Assembly (NCBI RefSeq): GCF_021021415.1
Contig: NZ_JAINWJ010000012.1
Span: forward strand, 1-64,000
DNA from: Martelella mediterranea
GTDB lineage: Bacteria > Pseudomonadota > Alphaproteobacteria > Rhizobiales > Rhizobiaceae
DNA length: 64,000 nt
Reading direction: 5' to 3'
Shown: in pieces, positions 8,097 through 17,916 of the stretch
Position numbering within the stretch: the stretch's first letter is position 1
How the letters are laid out: every line of letters begins with the position of its first letter
Translations under genes and position numbers: made by a program
The notes under the pieces: model-generated
The model's input: only the letters and a program-made list of their open reading frames with translations
Databases searched by the model: none
What the model was told of the DNA's origin: nothing

Positions 8097-8981
8097 ATGG
8101 ATACCAAACGCTCAGCCGTCATCTTCGCCTGGCTCCTTCTCGCCCCCGCCCTGATCTATATCCTGCTGATCGTCGCCTATCCGCTGCTCGACACGATCAA
8201 CCTCTCCTTCACCGACGCCTCGCTGAAGCGGACCTATGACTGGGTCGGGTTGGAGAATTATTTCAAGATTTTCGAGCGCGGCTTCGGCGAGGTGATCATC
8301 CGCACCTTCATCTGGACCTTCTTCTCGGTCGCCGCGAAAATGGTGATCGGCGTGTTCGGCGCGTTGCTCCTGAGCGCCGCCGTGCCCGGTCGCACCCTGT
8401 TTCGGGTGCTCGCCATGCCGCCATGGATCGTGCCGATGGCGATCGGCATCTTCATGTGGGGCTGGATGTATAACGGCCAGTTCGGCATGATTTCCGGCCT
8501 GCTGCAGCGCTTCGGCCTGCTCGATGGCCCGTTCCCGATCCTGGCGACCGGCACGTCGGCCTTCATCGCCACCATTGTTACCGATGTCTGGATCGGCGTG
8601 CCGATGGTCACGATCTACATGCTGGCCGCCGTGCAGTCGATCCCGTCCGATCTCTACGAGGCCGCCTGGACCGATGGCGCCGGCCGGTTCTACCGCTTCC
8701 GCCGGATCACCCTGCCGCTGATCGTGCCGGCTTTGGTGACGATGTCGATGATCTCGTTGATCTCGACCTTCAACTCCTTCGACATCATCTGGATCCTGAC
8801 CAAGGGCGGCCCGTCGAGTGCCACCACCACGATGATCATCGATACCTACAAGGTCGCGATCGGCTCCTACAAGTTCGGCGCGGGCGCGGCCCGGGCGGTG
8901 CTGATCTGCATCTTCCTGTCGATCTTCTGCTACGTCTATTTCCGCGCCGTCAGCCGCTTTTCCGGGGAGGCCGCACGATGA
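8097..8981 (+). CDS. CUT1 sugar ABC transporter permease (MalF/UgpA type)
   Basis: 294 residues with about six transmembrane segments. The inner-membrane EAA loop reads EAAWTDGAGRFYRFRRITLPL, which contacts the ATPase. GAAGGGGACCGGG precedes the ATG. The last four bases (ATGA) overlap the next permease start, so the two are translationally coupled. Confidence 0.93.
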   Translation: MDTKRSAVIFAWLLLAPALIYILLIVAYPLLDTINLSFTDASLKRTYDWVGLENYFKIFERGFGEVIIRTFIWTFFSVAAKMVIGVFGALLLSAAVPGRTLFRVLAMPPWIVPMAIGIFMWGWMYNGQFGMISGLLQRFGLLDGPFPILATGTSAFIATIVTDVWIGVPMVTIYMLAAVQSIPSDLYEAAWTDGAGRFYRFRRITLPLIVPALVTMSMISLISTFNSFDIIWILTKGGPSSATTTMIIDTYKVAIGSYKFGAGAARAVLICIFLSIFCYVYFRAVSRFSGEAAR

Positions 8982-9835
8982 AACCCACCGCCCGCATCCA
9001 TCATTACAAGTGGTATGAGCTGATCGGCGTCTATGCCGGGCTCGCCGTGTTCCTGTTCTTCGTGCTGGCGCCATTCTTCGAGGGCTTCATGGTGTCGCTG
9101 AAGCCGCTCAACCACCTGTTCTCCGCGCCCTACAGGTTCTGGCCGGAAGACCCGTCGCTCGCCGCCTATTTCGACATGTGGGAGCGGGTGCCGCTGCTCG
9201 GACGCTATATCTTCAACTCGATCCTGATTGCCGGCATCGGCACGGCGCTTTCGGTGATCTTCGTGACGCCGGCGGCCTATGCCTTCGCCCGGTTCGAGTT
9301 CAAGGGCCGCGGCCCGCTGCTTGGCGCGTTTCTGGCGGTCAACATGTTCTCCGGCGCGGTGCTCCTGATCCCGCTGTTTAGGCTGATGCGCTCCTTCGGG
9401 CTGATCAACACCTATTTCGCGATGATCGTGCCCGGCGTCGCCTTCACCATCCCGACCGGCATCTGGCTGCTGCGCACCTATATGCTGCGCATTCCGCGCG
9501 AGCTGGAGGAAGCGGCGCTGGTGGATGGCGCAAGCCGGTTCTACACCTTCCGCCGGGTGATCGTGCCGCTCGCCATGCCCGGCATCGCCGTGATCGCGAT
9601 CGCTGCCTTCCTGACGATCTACGCGCAGCAATTCATCTTTGCGCTGACCTTCAATTCGAAGTCCGAATACATGCCGCTTCCGGTCGGCCTCTACGCCTTC
9701 TTCGGGCGGCAGGAGGTGATCTGGAACGAGCTGATGGCGGCAAGCTTCGTCGGCATCCTGCCGGTGTTCATCGTGTTCCTGTTCCTTCAGCGCTACCTTG
9801 TTGCCGGTATGACGGCAGGCGCGGTGAAGACCTGA
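8978..9835 (+). CDS. CUT1 sugar ABC transporter permease (MalG/UgpE type)
   Basis: 285 residues, about six transmembrane segments. The EAA loop is EEAALVDGASRFYTFRRVIV. It pairs with the preceding permease to form the membrane channel. Order dehydrogenase-permease-permease-binding protein-ATPase is unusual only in that the binding protein comes fourth. Confidence 0.93.
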   Translation: MKPTARIHHYKWYELIGVYAGLAVFLFFVLAPFFEGFMVSLKPLNHLFSAPYRFWPEDPSLAAYFDMWERVPLLGRYIFNSILIAGIGTALSVIFVTPAAYAFARFEFKGRGPLLGAFLAVNMFSGAVLLIPLFRLMRSFGLINTYFAMIVPGVAFTIPTGIWLLRTYMLRIPRELEEAALVDGASRFYTFRRVIVPLAMPGIAVIAIAAFLTIYAQQFIFALTFNSKSEYMPLPVGLYAFFGRQEVIWNELMAASFVGILPVFIVFLFLQRYLVAGMTAGAVKT

Positions 9836-9989
9836 CCCGGCGGTTTCGGCCGCCACCCTTTTGGCGATCGGGAGAACATGCGCTGCATGCGACCGCCAGT
9901 TCGAACGGCAGGGGTTTGACTGCCGAAACGCAAAGGCCCGCACCGTCCACGGGCGATCATCGAATGGACGAAAGATAGGGGAATTCAAA

Positions 9990-11207
9990 ATGCCTGATCT
10001 GAAGAAACTCAGCCTCGGCGTCGCAACGCTCGCGCTCCTCGCCTCGGCCTCCGTCGCCTCCGCCGAAGACAAGGTCGTATCGATGATCCAGTGCGGCGAC
10101 GAGCTTGCCGAAGGCTATGACGGCTTCATCGCCGAATGGGAAAAGAACAATCCCGGCTACAAGGTCGAGACCGAGGTTGTCGGCTGGGGCCAGTGCCAGG
10201 ACAAGGCCACCAACCTCGCCGTTGCCGGCACGCCGATCGCCCTTGCCTATATGGGCTCCCGCACCTTGAAGCAGCTTTCCGAAAACGGCCTGATCGTGCC
10301 GATCCCGATGAGCGAGGAGGAAAAGGCTTCCTACTATCCGCACATCGTCGACACCGTCACCTTCGACGGCGCGCAATGGGGCGTTCCGGTCGCGTTTTCC
10401 ACCAAGGCGCTCTACTGGAACAAGGACCTGTTCGAACAGGCGGGCCTCGACCCGGAGACCCCGCCGAAGACCTGGCAGGAACTCTACGACATGGCCGCCA
10501 CCATCAAGGAAAAGACCGGCACGCCCGGTTTCGGCCTGACCGCCAAGAGCTTCGACAACACCATGCACCAGTATCTGCACTGGGTTTACACCAATAACGG
10601 CCAAGTCGTCGACGCCGACGGCAATATCGTACTCGACAGCCCGCAGAACCTGGAGGCGCTGGAATGGTACGGCAAGATGGTGGACGTCGCCCAGGAAGGC
10701 CCGACCGCCTACGAGCAGGACGAGCTGACGCCGCTGTTCAACGATGCCCAGGTGGCCATGATCGAGCAGGGCCCGTGGGTGAGAAACCGCGTCAATGACG
10801 ATCTCAACTGGGGCGTGGCGCTGCTGCCGGTCGGCCCGCAGGGCGAGGGCCCCGGCACGCTGCTGATCACCGACAGCATGGCCGTGTTCGACGGTTCGGG
10901 CGTTGAAGAACAGGCGATCAGCCTCGCCAAATGGCTCACCAACCCGGAAAACCAGTTCTATTATGAAAAGACTCACGGCCTGACGCCGCTGCGTCCGGTG
11001 CCGGGCGTTCAGGAAATGGTGGCCGAGGACCCGACCTGGGCGCCCTTCCTCGACGGTATCGAGTTCGGCGGTCCGGAGCCGCTGTTCACCGATTACCAGG
11101 CGTTCCAGAACGCCATGGTCGACATGGTCCAGTCCGTCGTCATCGGTTCCGCCGAGCCGGCTGAGATCCTCTCCTCGACCGCGGCCGAGATCGAAGAATA
11201 CAAGTAA
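9990..11207 (+). CDS. CUT1 sugar ABC transporter periplasmic substrate-binding protein
   Basis: 405 residues. A Sec signal peptide (residues 1-25, ending ASVASA) is followed by a family 1 solute-binding fold with FIAEWEKNNPGYKVE near the start and WGVPVAFSTKALYWNKDLF. The start at 9990 is chosen because the signal peptide begins there. Upstream in-frame codons give a non-signal sequence. A hairpin directly follows the stop codon, which could raise the level of this transcript segment relative to the rest of the operon. Confidence 0.93.
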   Translation: MPDLKKLSLGVATLALLASASVASAEDKVVSMIQCGDELAEGYDGFIAEWEKNNPGYKVETEVVGWGQCQDKATNLAVAGTPIALAYMGSRTLKQLSENGLIVPIPMSEEEKASYYPHIVDTVTFDGAQWGVPVAFSTKALYWNKDLFEQAGLDPETPPKTWQELYDMAATIKEKTGTPGFGLTAKSFDNTMHQYLHWVYTNNGQVVDADGNIVLDSPQNLEALEWYGKMVDVAQEGPTAYEQDELTPLFNDAQVAMIEQGPWVRNRVNDDLNWGVALLPVGPQGEGPGTLLITDSMAVFDGSGVEEQAISLAKWLTNPENQFYYEKTHGLTPLRPVPGVQEMVAEDPTWAPFLDGIEFGGPEPLFTDYQAFQNAMVDMVQSVVIGSAEPAEILSSTAAEIEEYK

Positions 11208-11214
11208 AACGACG

Positions 11215-11242
11215 GCCGCCCGGCGAAAACCCGCCGGGCGGC
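11215..11242 (+). promoter_or_regulatory. Intra-operon hairpin after the CUT1 binding-protein gene
   Basis: An 11-base-pair perfect stem (GCCGCCCGGCG/CGCCGGGCGGC) with a six-base loop and no T run. This suggests RNA stabilisation rather than termination, as is known for hairpins after malE-type genes. Confidence 0.65.
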
Positions 11243-11297
11243 TTCCCATTTGCAGGCCGGCCTGGAACGGCGGCCCGGATGCGGCAGGAGAGACCTC

Positions 11298-12434
<1,137 letters not shown>

Positions 12435-12445
12435 GCCGGGGGCCA

Positions 12446-12479
12446 GCCATCGGCGGAGCAGGGGCACGCCGCCGATGGC
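12446..12479. terminator. Probable bidirectional terminator hairpin between convergent operons
   Basis: An 11-base-pair stem (GCCATCGGCGG/CCGCCGATGGC) in the 66-base gap between the CUT1 ATPase and the beta-glucosidase. There is no clear T run on either strand, so it may be a weak terminator or a 3' end stabiliser. Confidence 0.55.
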
Positions 12480-12500
12480 GTCAAGCTCACGGTCGGCTGA

Positions 12501-13868
12501 TCAGGCCTCTTCGTTTTCCCCGAAGGTCTCGGCCAGCGCCTTGTACCACTTGCCGGAGTCCTTGATGGTGCGTTCCTGGGTTTCGTAGTCCACGTGGACG
12601 AGGCCGAAACGCATGCGGTAGCCTTCCGCCCATTCGAAATTGTCCATGAGGCTCCAGGCGTAATAGCCCTTCAGCGGAATGCCGGCATCGATGAGGTCTG
12701 CGCAGACCGCAATGTGCTCGGAGAGATATTCGGTGCGCGGCGCATCGTCGACCACGCCGTCGACCGGGCCCATATTGTAGCAGGCGCCGTTCTCGGTGAT
12801 GTACATGTCCGGCAGGTCGTAACGGTCGTAGAGCTGTTTGATCAGCTTGCCGAGCGACGGGGCGTAGACTTCCCAGCCGATATCGGTGAGGACATTGTTG
12901 ACCGGGGCGGTCTCCCTTACCGCCGGAAACGCCGCGTCCGGGCTGCCGTCATGGGCGATGCGCATGGGGCGGTAGTAATTGAGCCCCCACCAGTCGAGCT
13001 TCTGGTTGATGGTCGCAAGGTCGCCGTCCTCGATCTCCGGCATGCGTTCACCATAGGCGGCCATGAAATCGGCCGGGTATTCGCCCTTCAGCATCGGATC
13101 GAAGAAGCAGGCATTGTGGAACTGGAAGGCCCGTTCGACCGCGGCCATATCCTCGGCGCGGTCAGAGGCGGGTTCGAGCGCCTGATGATTGCAGACGATG
13201 CCGACCGGCACGTTCGGCGCTTCCTGGCGGATCGCCTCGACGCCAAGGCCGTGGGCGAGGTTCATCGTGTGGAGCGCGGCAAGGGCGGCGTCGATCGACT
13301 TCTCGCCCGGCGCGTGAACGCCGTAGAGATGGCTGAGCCAGACGATGCACCAGGGTTCGTTGAAGGTCGCGACCATGTCGAGGCGGTCGCCGAGCCGCTT
13401 CATCACCGTCTGCGCATAGCGCTGGAAGGCATAGGCCGTCGAGCGTGCCGCCCAGCCGCCGTCGCCGGCAAGCGTCAGCGGCAGATCCCAGTGATAGAGC
13501 GTCGCGTTGGTCTTGATGCCGCGCTCCTTGCAGCCGTCAATCAGGCGATCATAGAAATCGAGGCCGGCCTCGTTGATCGGCCCGCGGCCATCGGGAATGA
13601 TGCGCGGCCAGGCGATCGAAAACCGGTAGGTCTCGACGCCGAGCGACTTGATCAGGTCGAGGTCCTCGTCGAGGCGATGGTAGTGATCGCAGGCGACATC
13701 ACCGCTGTCGCCGTTGAAGGTGCGGCCCGGCATGTGGGAAAACGCATCCCAGATGGAGGGCTTGCGGCCGTCCTCGCGGGCAGCACCCTCGATCTGATAC
13801 GAGGCCGTCGCGACGCCGAACATGAAATCGGACGGAAAACGTCCGGCCAGAGCCTTGGGATCGATCAT
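12501..13868 (-). CDS. Glycoside hydrolase family 1 beta-glucosidase
   Basis: 455 residues. It releases terminal beta-linked glucose or related sugars with retention. The acid/base glutamate lies in TFNEPW (about residue 170) and the nucleophile glutamate in ITENGA (about residue 358). The N-terminal FMFGVATASYQIEGA and the C-terminal AWSLMDNFEWAEGYRMRFGL sugar-binding strips are intact. There is no signal peptide, so it acts in the cytoplasm on imported glycosides. It lies between two sugar transport operons. Two LacI-type palindromes sit upstream. The start at 13868 gives the family N-terminus. Confidence 0.93.
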   Translation of the reverse strand: MIDPKALAGRFPSDFMFGVATASYQIEGAAREDGRKPSIWDAFSHMPGRTFNGDSGDVACDHYHRLDEDLDLIKSLGVETYRFSIAWPRIIPDGRGPINEAGLDFYDRLIDGCKERGIKTNATLYHWDLPLTLAGDGGWAARSTAYAFQRYAQTVMKRLGDRLDMVATFNEPWCIVWLSHLYGVHAPGEKSIDAALAALHTMNLAHGLGVEAIRQEAPNVPVGIVCNHQALEPASDRAEDMAAVERAFQFHNACFFDPMLKGEYPADFMAAYGERMPEIEDGDLATINQKLDWWGLNYYRPMRIAHDGSPDAAFPAVRETAPVNNVLTDIGWEVYAPSLGKLIKQLYDRYDLPDMYITENGACYNMGPVDGVVDDAPRTEYLSEHIAVCADLIDAGIPLKGYYAWSLMDNFEWAEGYRMRFGLVHVDYETQERTIKDSGKWYKALAETFGENEEA

Positions 13869-13981
13869 GCTGGATATCCTTTCGTCTCGGCCGGGATGAG
13901 GCGGTTCCACCCGGCCTTAGTCGTCTCGCCGCCGCAACGCCAGTGTGCCACGGCTTTTTCGAGGCCGATCTCTAGAAAATC

Positions 13982-13993
13982 CAAAGCGCTTTG
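13982..13993. promoter_or_regulatory. LacI-family-type operator 1 upstream of the beta-glucosidase
   Basis: CAAAGCGCTTTG is a perfect 12-base palindrome with the central CG typical of LacI/GalR operators, 114 bases before the gene. No LacI-family gene is in the window, so the regulator must act in trans. Confidence 0.55.
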
Positions 13994-14013
13994 TACAGAA
14001 CGGGCCGCCGAAA

Positions 14014-14029
14014 TCTGTAACGTTACAGA
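14014..14029. promoter_or_regulatory. LacI-family-type operator 2 upstream of the beta-glucosidase
   Basis: TCTGTAACGTTACAGA is a perfect 16-base palindrome with a central CG, centred about 34 bases from the first operator (roughly three helical turns). The spacing would permit cooperative binding on one DNA face. Confidence 0.65.
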
Positions 14030-14109
14030 ACTTATCCGCACAACGTTGCCGAATTGCGTCACCCGGCCCGGCATGGCGCCGTTGAGCGCGCATGCAGGGC
14101 CGAAGCGCA

Positions 14110-15294
14110 TCAGACGTTCGGTTTCACCCAGGCGCCGTCCTTCTTGGCCGATTCGACGCAGGCCTCGACAAAGGCAAGACCGATCACGCCGTCCTCGATC
14201 GTCGGATAGATCACGTCGGGGACTTCTTCTCCATCGCGGTATGCCTTGATGGCGAGCGCTGCTTCGGAATAGATATTGGCGAAGCCTTCGAGATAGCCTT
14301 CCGGGTGGCCGGCGGGGATGCGGGAAACGCGGGTGGATTCCGGCAGGGCGCCGGCGCCGTTGCGGGTCAGCATCTGCTTCGGCTGACCGAACGGGGTGAA
14401 CCACAGGATGTTCGGGTGTTCCTGCACCCATTCGATCCCGCCCTTGGTGCCGCAGACGCGGATTTTCAAACCGTTTTCAAAGCCGGGCGCCACCTGGCTG
14501 GCCCACAGCATGCCCTTGGGCCTAACGCCGTTCTTCTCCTTGAAGCGCAGCATGACATGGGCGTTGTCGTCAAGCTGCCGGCCTTCCACGAAACTGTCGA
14601 GATCGGCCGCGAGGCTTTCGACCGCAGCACCCGATACGAACAGGGCAAGGTTCAGCGCGTGGGTGCCGATATCGCCCAGCGCGCCGCCGGCGCCCGAGCG
14701 TTTCGGGTCGGTGCGCCACTCGGCCTGTTTCGACCCCTGCCTTTCAACCGGCTCGGTCAGCCAGTCCTGCGGATATTCGGCGTGGATCAGGCGGATGTCG
14801 CCGAGATCGCCGTTTGCCACCATGGCGCGGGCCTGGCGGATCATCGGGTAGCCGGTGTAGTTGTGGGTGAGGATGAACAGCGCATTGGCCTTGTCGGCGA
14901 TCGCCTTCAGCGCCTTGGCGTCTTCCAGATTGGAGGTCACCGGCTTGTCGCAGATGACGTGGATGCCCTTTTCGAGAAAGGCCTTGGCCGGGCCGAAATG
15001 CATGTGGTTCGGCGTCACGATCGCGACCGCCTCGATGCCGTCCTCGCGCGCGGCTTCCTTCTCGGCCATCTCCTCGTAGGAGCCGTAGGTGCGCTCCGGG
15101 TCGAGGCCGAGTTCCTTGCCGGAGGCCAGCGCCTTTTCCGGCGTGGACGACAGCGCGCCCGCGACCAGCGTGTAGTGATCGTCAAGCCGCGCCGCGATGC
15201 GGTGCACGCCGCCGATAAACGCGCCCGAGCCGCCGCCCACCATGCCGAGCCGGATGCGACCGGAATATTTCTCGTCTTTGCCTTCAATCGCCAT
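14110..15294 (-). CDS. Gfo/Idh/MocA family oxidoreductase of the CUT2 sugar operon
   Basis: 394 residues. The nucleotide-binding turn is LGMVGGGSGAFIGGVHR, the catalytic-lysine motif is CDKPVTSNLEDA (DKP in place of the usual EKP), and GALGDIGTHALNLALF is the metal/substrate-side histidine motif. It is transcribed after a TIM-barrel isomerase and a CUT2 transporter, a set known for inositol, pentose or 3-keto-glycoside catabolism. Which substrate applies cannot be read from sequence. The repeat-containing gap behind it separates it by 405 bases from the isomerase. Confidence 0.88.
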   Translation of the reverse strand: MAIEGKDEKYSGRIRLGMVGGGSGAFIGGVHRIAARLDDHYTLVAGALSSTPEKALASGKELGLDPERTYGSYEEMAEKEAAREDGIEAVAIVTPNHMHFGPAKAFLEKGIHVICDKPVTSNLEDAKALKAIADKANALFILTHNYTGYPMIRQARAMVANGDLGDIRLIHAEYPQDWLTEPVERQGSKQAEWRTDPKRSGAGGALGDIGTHALNLALFVSGAAVESLAADLDSFVEGRQLDDNAHVMLRFKEKNGVRPKGMLWASQVAPGFENGLKIRVCGTKGGIEWVQEHPNILWFTPFGQPKQMLTRNGAGALPESTRVSRIPAGHPEGYLEGFANIYSEAALAIKAYRDGEEVPDVIYPTIEDGVIGLAFVEACVESAKKDGAWVKPNV

Positions 15295-15332
15295 GTCGTG
15301 TTCTCCTGAATTGTCTTTGTGCGGGGTGAAAA

Positions 15333-15456
15333 CCCCTCATCCGGCTGCCGCCACCTTCTCTCCCGAGGGGAGAAGGGATCGTGGGGCTGGTTCTCTGCCT
15401 ATCACCCCGACCAGCGAGCCCCCTCGCCCCTTAGGGGAGAGGGTTGGGGTGAGGGG
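15333..15456. repeat. 124-bp intergenic palindromic repeat, copy A
   Basis: It begins CCCCTCATCCGGCTGCCGCC and ends GTTGGGGTGAGGGG, so the ends are inverted (CCCCTCA/TGAGGGG). Internal near-palindromes are CCTTCTC...GAGAAGG and CCCTCGCCCC...GGGGAGAGGG. It is the same length as copy B 85 bases downstream. It looks like a rhizobial RIME-type dyad repeat. The 405-base gap 15295-15699 holds only these two copies. Confidence 0.75.
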
Positions 15457-15540
15457 AGAGTCTGTCAGCCCGCGCCAGCCGTTGTGTTTGTCTGCGGCCC
15501 TCCGACTGCCGCTCTTCTCCGCTTCCTCTTTGCGCCTGCG

Positions 15541-15664
15541 CCCCTCATCCGGCTGCCGCCACCTTCTCCCCGGCGGGGAGAAGGGATCGTGGGGCTGGTA
15601 CTCTGCCCATCACCTTGATCAGCGAACCCCCTCGCCCCTCAGGGGAGAGGGTTGGGGTGAGGGG
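15541..15664. repeat. 124-bp intergenic palindromic repeat, copy B
   Basis: Direct repeat of 15333-15456 with few changes. The inner hairpin CCTTCTCCCC-GGC-GGGGAGAAGG is perfect here. It sits inside the predicted CUT2 operon, just downstream of the isomerase gene on the minus strand, so it may terminate or attenuate transcription into the dehydrogenase. Confidence 0.75.
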
Positions 15665-15699
15665 GGAAGACCAACAGCCGCCGCCTGCGTCAGCGAACC

Positions 15700-16752
15700 T
15701 TACAACCCCAGCATCCGCTTGTTGGCGGCTTCGTCGGTGCCGCCGCCGGCGAAGTCGTCGAAGGCCCTTTCCGTCACGCGGATGATGTGGTGGCGAACGA
15801 ATTCCGAGCCTTCGCGGGCGCCGTCTTCCGGGTGTTTCAGGCAGCATTCCCACTCAACCACGGCCCAGCCATCGAAGTCGTTGGCGGCCATCTTCGAGAA
15901 CACCGCGCCGAAATCGACCTGGCCATCGCCGAGCGAGCGGAACCGTCCGGCGCGGTCGACCCAGCCCTGATAGCCGCCATAGACGCCCTGACGGCCGGTC
16001 GGATTGAACTCCGCGTCCTTGACGTGGAACATCTTGATCCGGTCCTTGTAGATGTCGATGTTGTCGAGATAGTCGAGGCACTGCAGCACGTAATGCGACG
16101 GATCGTAGAGCATGTTGGCGCGCGGGTGGTTGTTGACGTGGTCGAGGAACATCTCGAAGGTCACGCCGTCATGCAGGTCCTCGCCCGGATGGATCTCGTA
16201 GCAGATGTCGACGCCGTTCTCGTCGGCATGGTTCAAAATCGGCGTCCAGCGCTTGGCGAGTTCGGCAAAGGCGGTTTCCACCAGGCCCGCCGGGCGCTGC
16301 GGCCAGGGATAGAGAAACGGCCAGGCGAGCGCGCCGGAGAAAGTCGCGTGTGCATTGATGCCCATATTCTTCGAGGCGGAGATCGCCATCTTCACCTGGT
16401 TGACGGCCCATTCCTGACGGGCCTTGGGGTTGCCGCGCACTTCCGGCGTCGCAAAGCCGTCAAAGGCCTCGTCATAGGCCGGATGCACGGCGACGAGCTG
16501 ACCCTGAAGGTGGGTGGAAAGCTCGGTCACCTCGACGCCGTTCTCGCGGGCCTGGCCCTTGAAGTCGTCGCAGTAATCCTTGGATTCGGCGGCCTTCTTC
16601 AGGTCGATGAGCTGGCCGGCCCAGGTCGGCACCTGCACGCCCTCATAGCCGCAATCGGCCGCCCATTTGGTGATCGCGTCCCAGCTGTTGAACGGGGCCT
16701 CGTCGCCCGCGAACTGACCGAGAAAGATGGCCGGTCCCTTGATCGTCTTCAT
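15700..16752 (-). CDS. Sugar phosphate isomerase/epimerase family protein (AP endonuclease 2-like TIM barrel)
   Basis: 350 residues. It has the xylose-isomerase-like TIM-barrel pattern with metal-binding acidic and histidine residues in DICYEIHPGEDLHDG, YDPSHYVLQ, FHVKDAEFNP and VVEWECC. Related enzymes include IolE, IolI and hydroxypyruvate or 3-keto-sugar isomerases. Its neighbours are a CUT2 transporter and a Gfo/Idh dehydrogenase, which suggests a pathway that oxidises then rearranges a cyclic sugar or inositol. The exact reaction is not determined. Confidence 0.85.
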   Translation of the reverse strand: MKTIKGPAIFLGQFAGDEAPFNSWDAITKWAADCGYEGVQVPTWAGQLIDLKKAAESKDYCDDFKGQARENGVEVTELSTHLQGQLVAVHPAYDEAFDGFATPEVRGNPKARQEWAVNQVKMAISASKNMGINAHATFSGALAWPFLYPWPQRPAGLVETAFAELAKRWTPILNHADENGVDICYEIHPGEDLHDGVTFEMFLDHVNNHPRANMLYDPSHYVLQCLDYLDNIDIYKDRIKMFHVKDAEFNPTGRQGVYGGYQGWVDRAGRFRSLGDGQVDFGAVFSKMAANDFDGWAVVEWECCLKHPEDGAREGSEFVRHHIIRVTERAFDDFAGGGTDEAANKRMLGL

Positions 16753-16818
16753 GATATTTCCTCCGTTCTATGCGGTCGCGTCGTGTCGGTGGCATCCACC
16801 TCGGGTTTCCGGCGAAGC

Positions 16819-16885
16819 GGCCCTGCTTGTGCAGGGCCGGAGGCTCCGCCGGGGTATTCTGTCATGCCGCCCCCGACGGGGCGGC
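16819..16885 (-). promoter_or_regulatory. Hairpin cluster after the CUT2 binding-protein gene
   Basis: GGCCCTGC-TTGT-GCAGGGCC (16819-16838) and GCCGCCCC-CGAC-GGGGCGGC (16866-16885) are perfect eight-base-pair hairpins, with another CCGGAG/CTCCGG arm between them. They lie right behind the binding-protein stop codon within an operon and lack T runs. A role in 3' protection of the upstream message is likely. Confidence 0.6.
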
Positions 16886-16893
16886 CTGCCGGA

Positions 16894-17838
16894 TCAGTAA
16901 GGCGAATCCGGGAAGTAGTAGTCCTCGGCATTGTCCTCGGTCACCAGCGTGGCGTCGAGGATGTAGCTGCCGGCCACCGGAACCTGATCCATCAGGCCCG
17001 CGACCGTCAGTTCCATCGCCGTGCCGATCATCGCCGGCGGATAGAGCACGTCGACCGGGATCATGCTGTCGCCGTCCATGACCTTCTTGATCATGTCCTT
17101 CGAACCCGCGCCGCCGATGACATACTGGATGTCGTCGCGGCCGGACTGCTCGATCGCCTGCAGCACGCCGACGACCATGTCGTCATCCTGCGCCCAGACC
17201 ACGTCGATCTTCGGATATTTGGTCAGATAGTCCTGCATCACGCGGAAGGCGTCGTCGCGGTTCCAGTTGCCGAACTGCTTTTCGAGAACCTTGACGTCGG
17301 AGCCTTCGAGTGCGGCGTCGAAACCGTCCTGGCGCTGCTGGTCGATCGGGATCGGCAGGCCGCGGATGACGACCACTTCGGCGTCCGGCGTGGTCTCGAC
17401 GATGTATTCGCCGGCCACCGCGCCAAGTGCCGGATTGTTGCCGGCGACATAGAGGTCGCGGACATTGCTGTCGTTGTTCGACGGCGCGCGGTCCACCAGC
17501 GTCACGAAGGCGCCCTGGCTCTTGACCTGCATGATGGCGTTGACCAGCGGATCCGGGTCGGTCGGCAGGATCACCAGCGCATCGATGCCCTGCACGGCCA
17601 GATCCTGCACGGCGTTGGCCTGGCTTGCCGGATCGGGCGAGGTTTTGACGATGATCTCGAGATCTTCATACTCGCCCATCAGTTCCTCGGCCACGCGCTC
17701 GGCGTGATAGACGATGCCGGCGGTCCAGCCGTGGTCGGCGGCCGGGATGGATACGCCGACCGTCAGCGCCTGGGCTTCGGTGATGCCGACAAGCGATGTC
17801 GCCGCCATAAGGGTCGCGCCCAATACCATATGTTTCAT
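16894..17838 (-). CDS. CUT2 (ribose-type) sugar ABC transporter substrate-binding protein
   Basis: 314 residues. A signal peptide (MKHMVLGATLMAATSLVGIT...) precedes a type-I periplasmic-binding fold starting LTVGVSIPAADHGWTAG. DALVILPTDPDPLVNAI and VWAQDDDMVVGVLQAI are the RbsB-like blocks. GGAGGAG stands seven bases before the ATG at 17838. It should deliver a sugar to the permease and ATPase encoded just upstream. Confidence 0.92.
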   Translation of the reverse strand: MKHMVLGATLMAATSLVGITEAQALTVGVSIPAADHGWTAGIVYHAERVAEELMGEYEDLEIIVKTSPDPASQANAVQDLAVQGIDALVILPTDPDPLVNAIMQVKSQGAFVTLVDRAPSNNDSNVRDLYVAGNNPALGAVAGEYIVETTPDAEVVVIRGLPIPIDQQRQDGFDAALEGSDVKVLEKQFGNWNRDDAFRVMQDYLTKYPKIDVVWAQDDDMVVGVLQAIEQSGRDDIQYVIGGAGSKDMIKKVMDGDSMIPVDVLYPPAMIGTAMELTVAGLMDQVPVAGSYILDATLVTEDNAEDYYFPDSPY

Positions 17839-17916
17839 GTTTACTCCTCCCAAGTGGCGGACCGGTTCAGTCCGGAATGTCCGGGCTGCGGGCGGTCCGT
17901 AAAACCCGCAAGTGCG

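Noticed and set aside
15333-15664. Repeats considered as a CRISPR array
   Set aside because: Only two 124-base units with internal dyads, no short spaced repeats and no cas genes.
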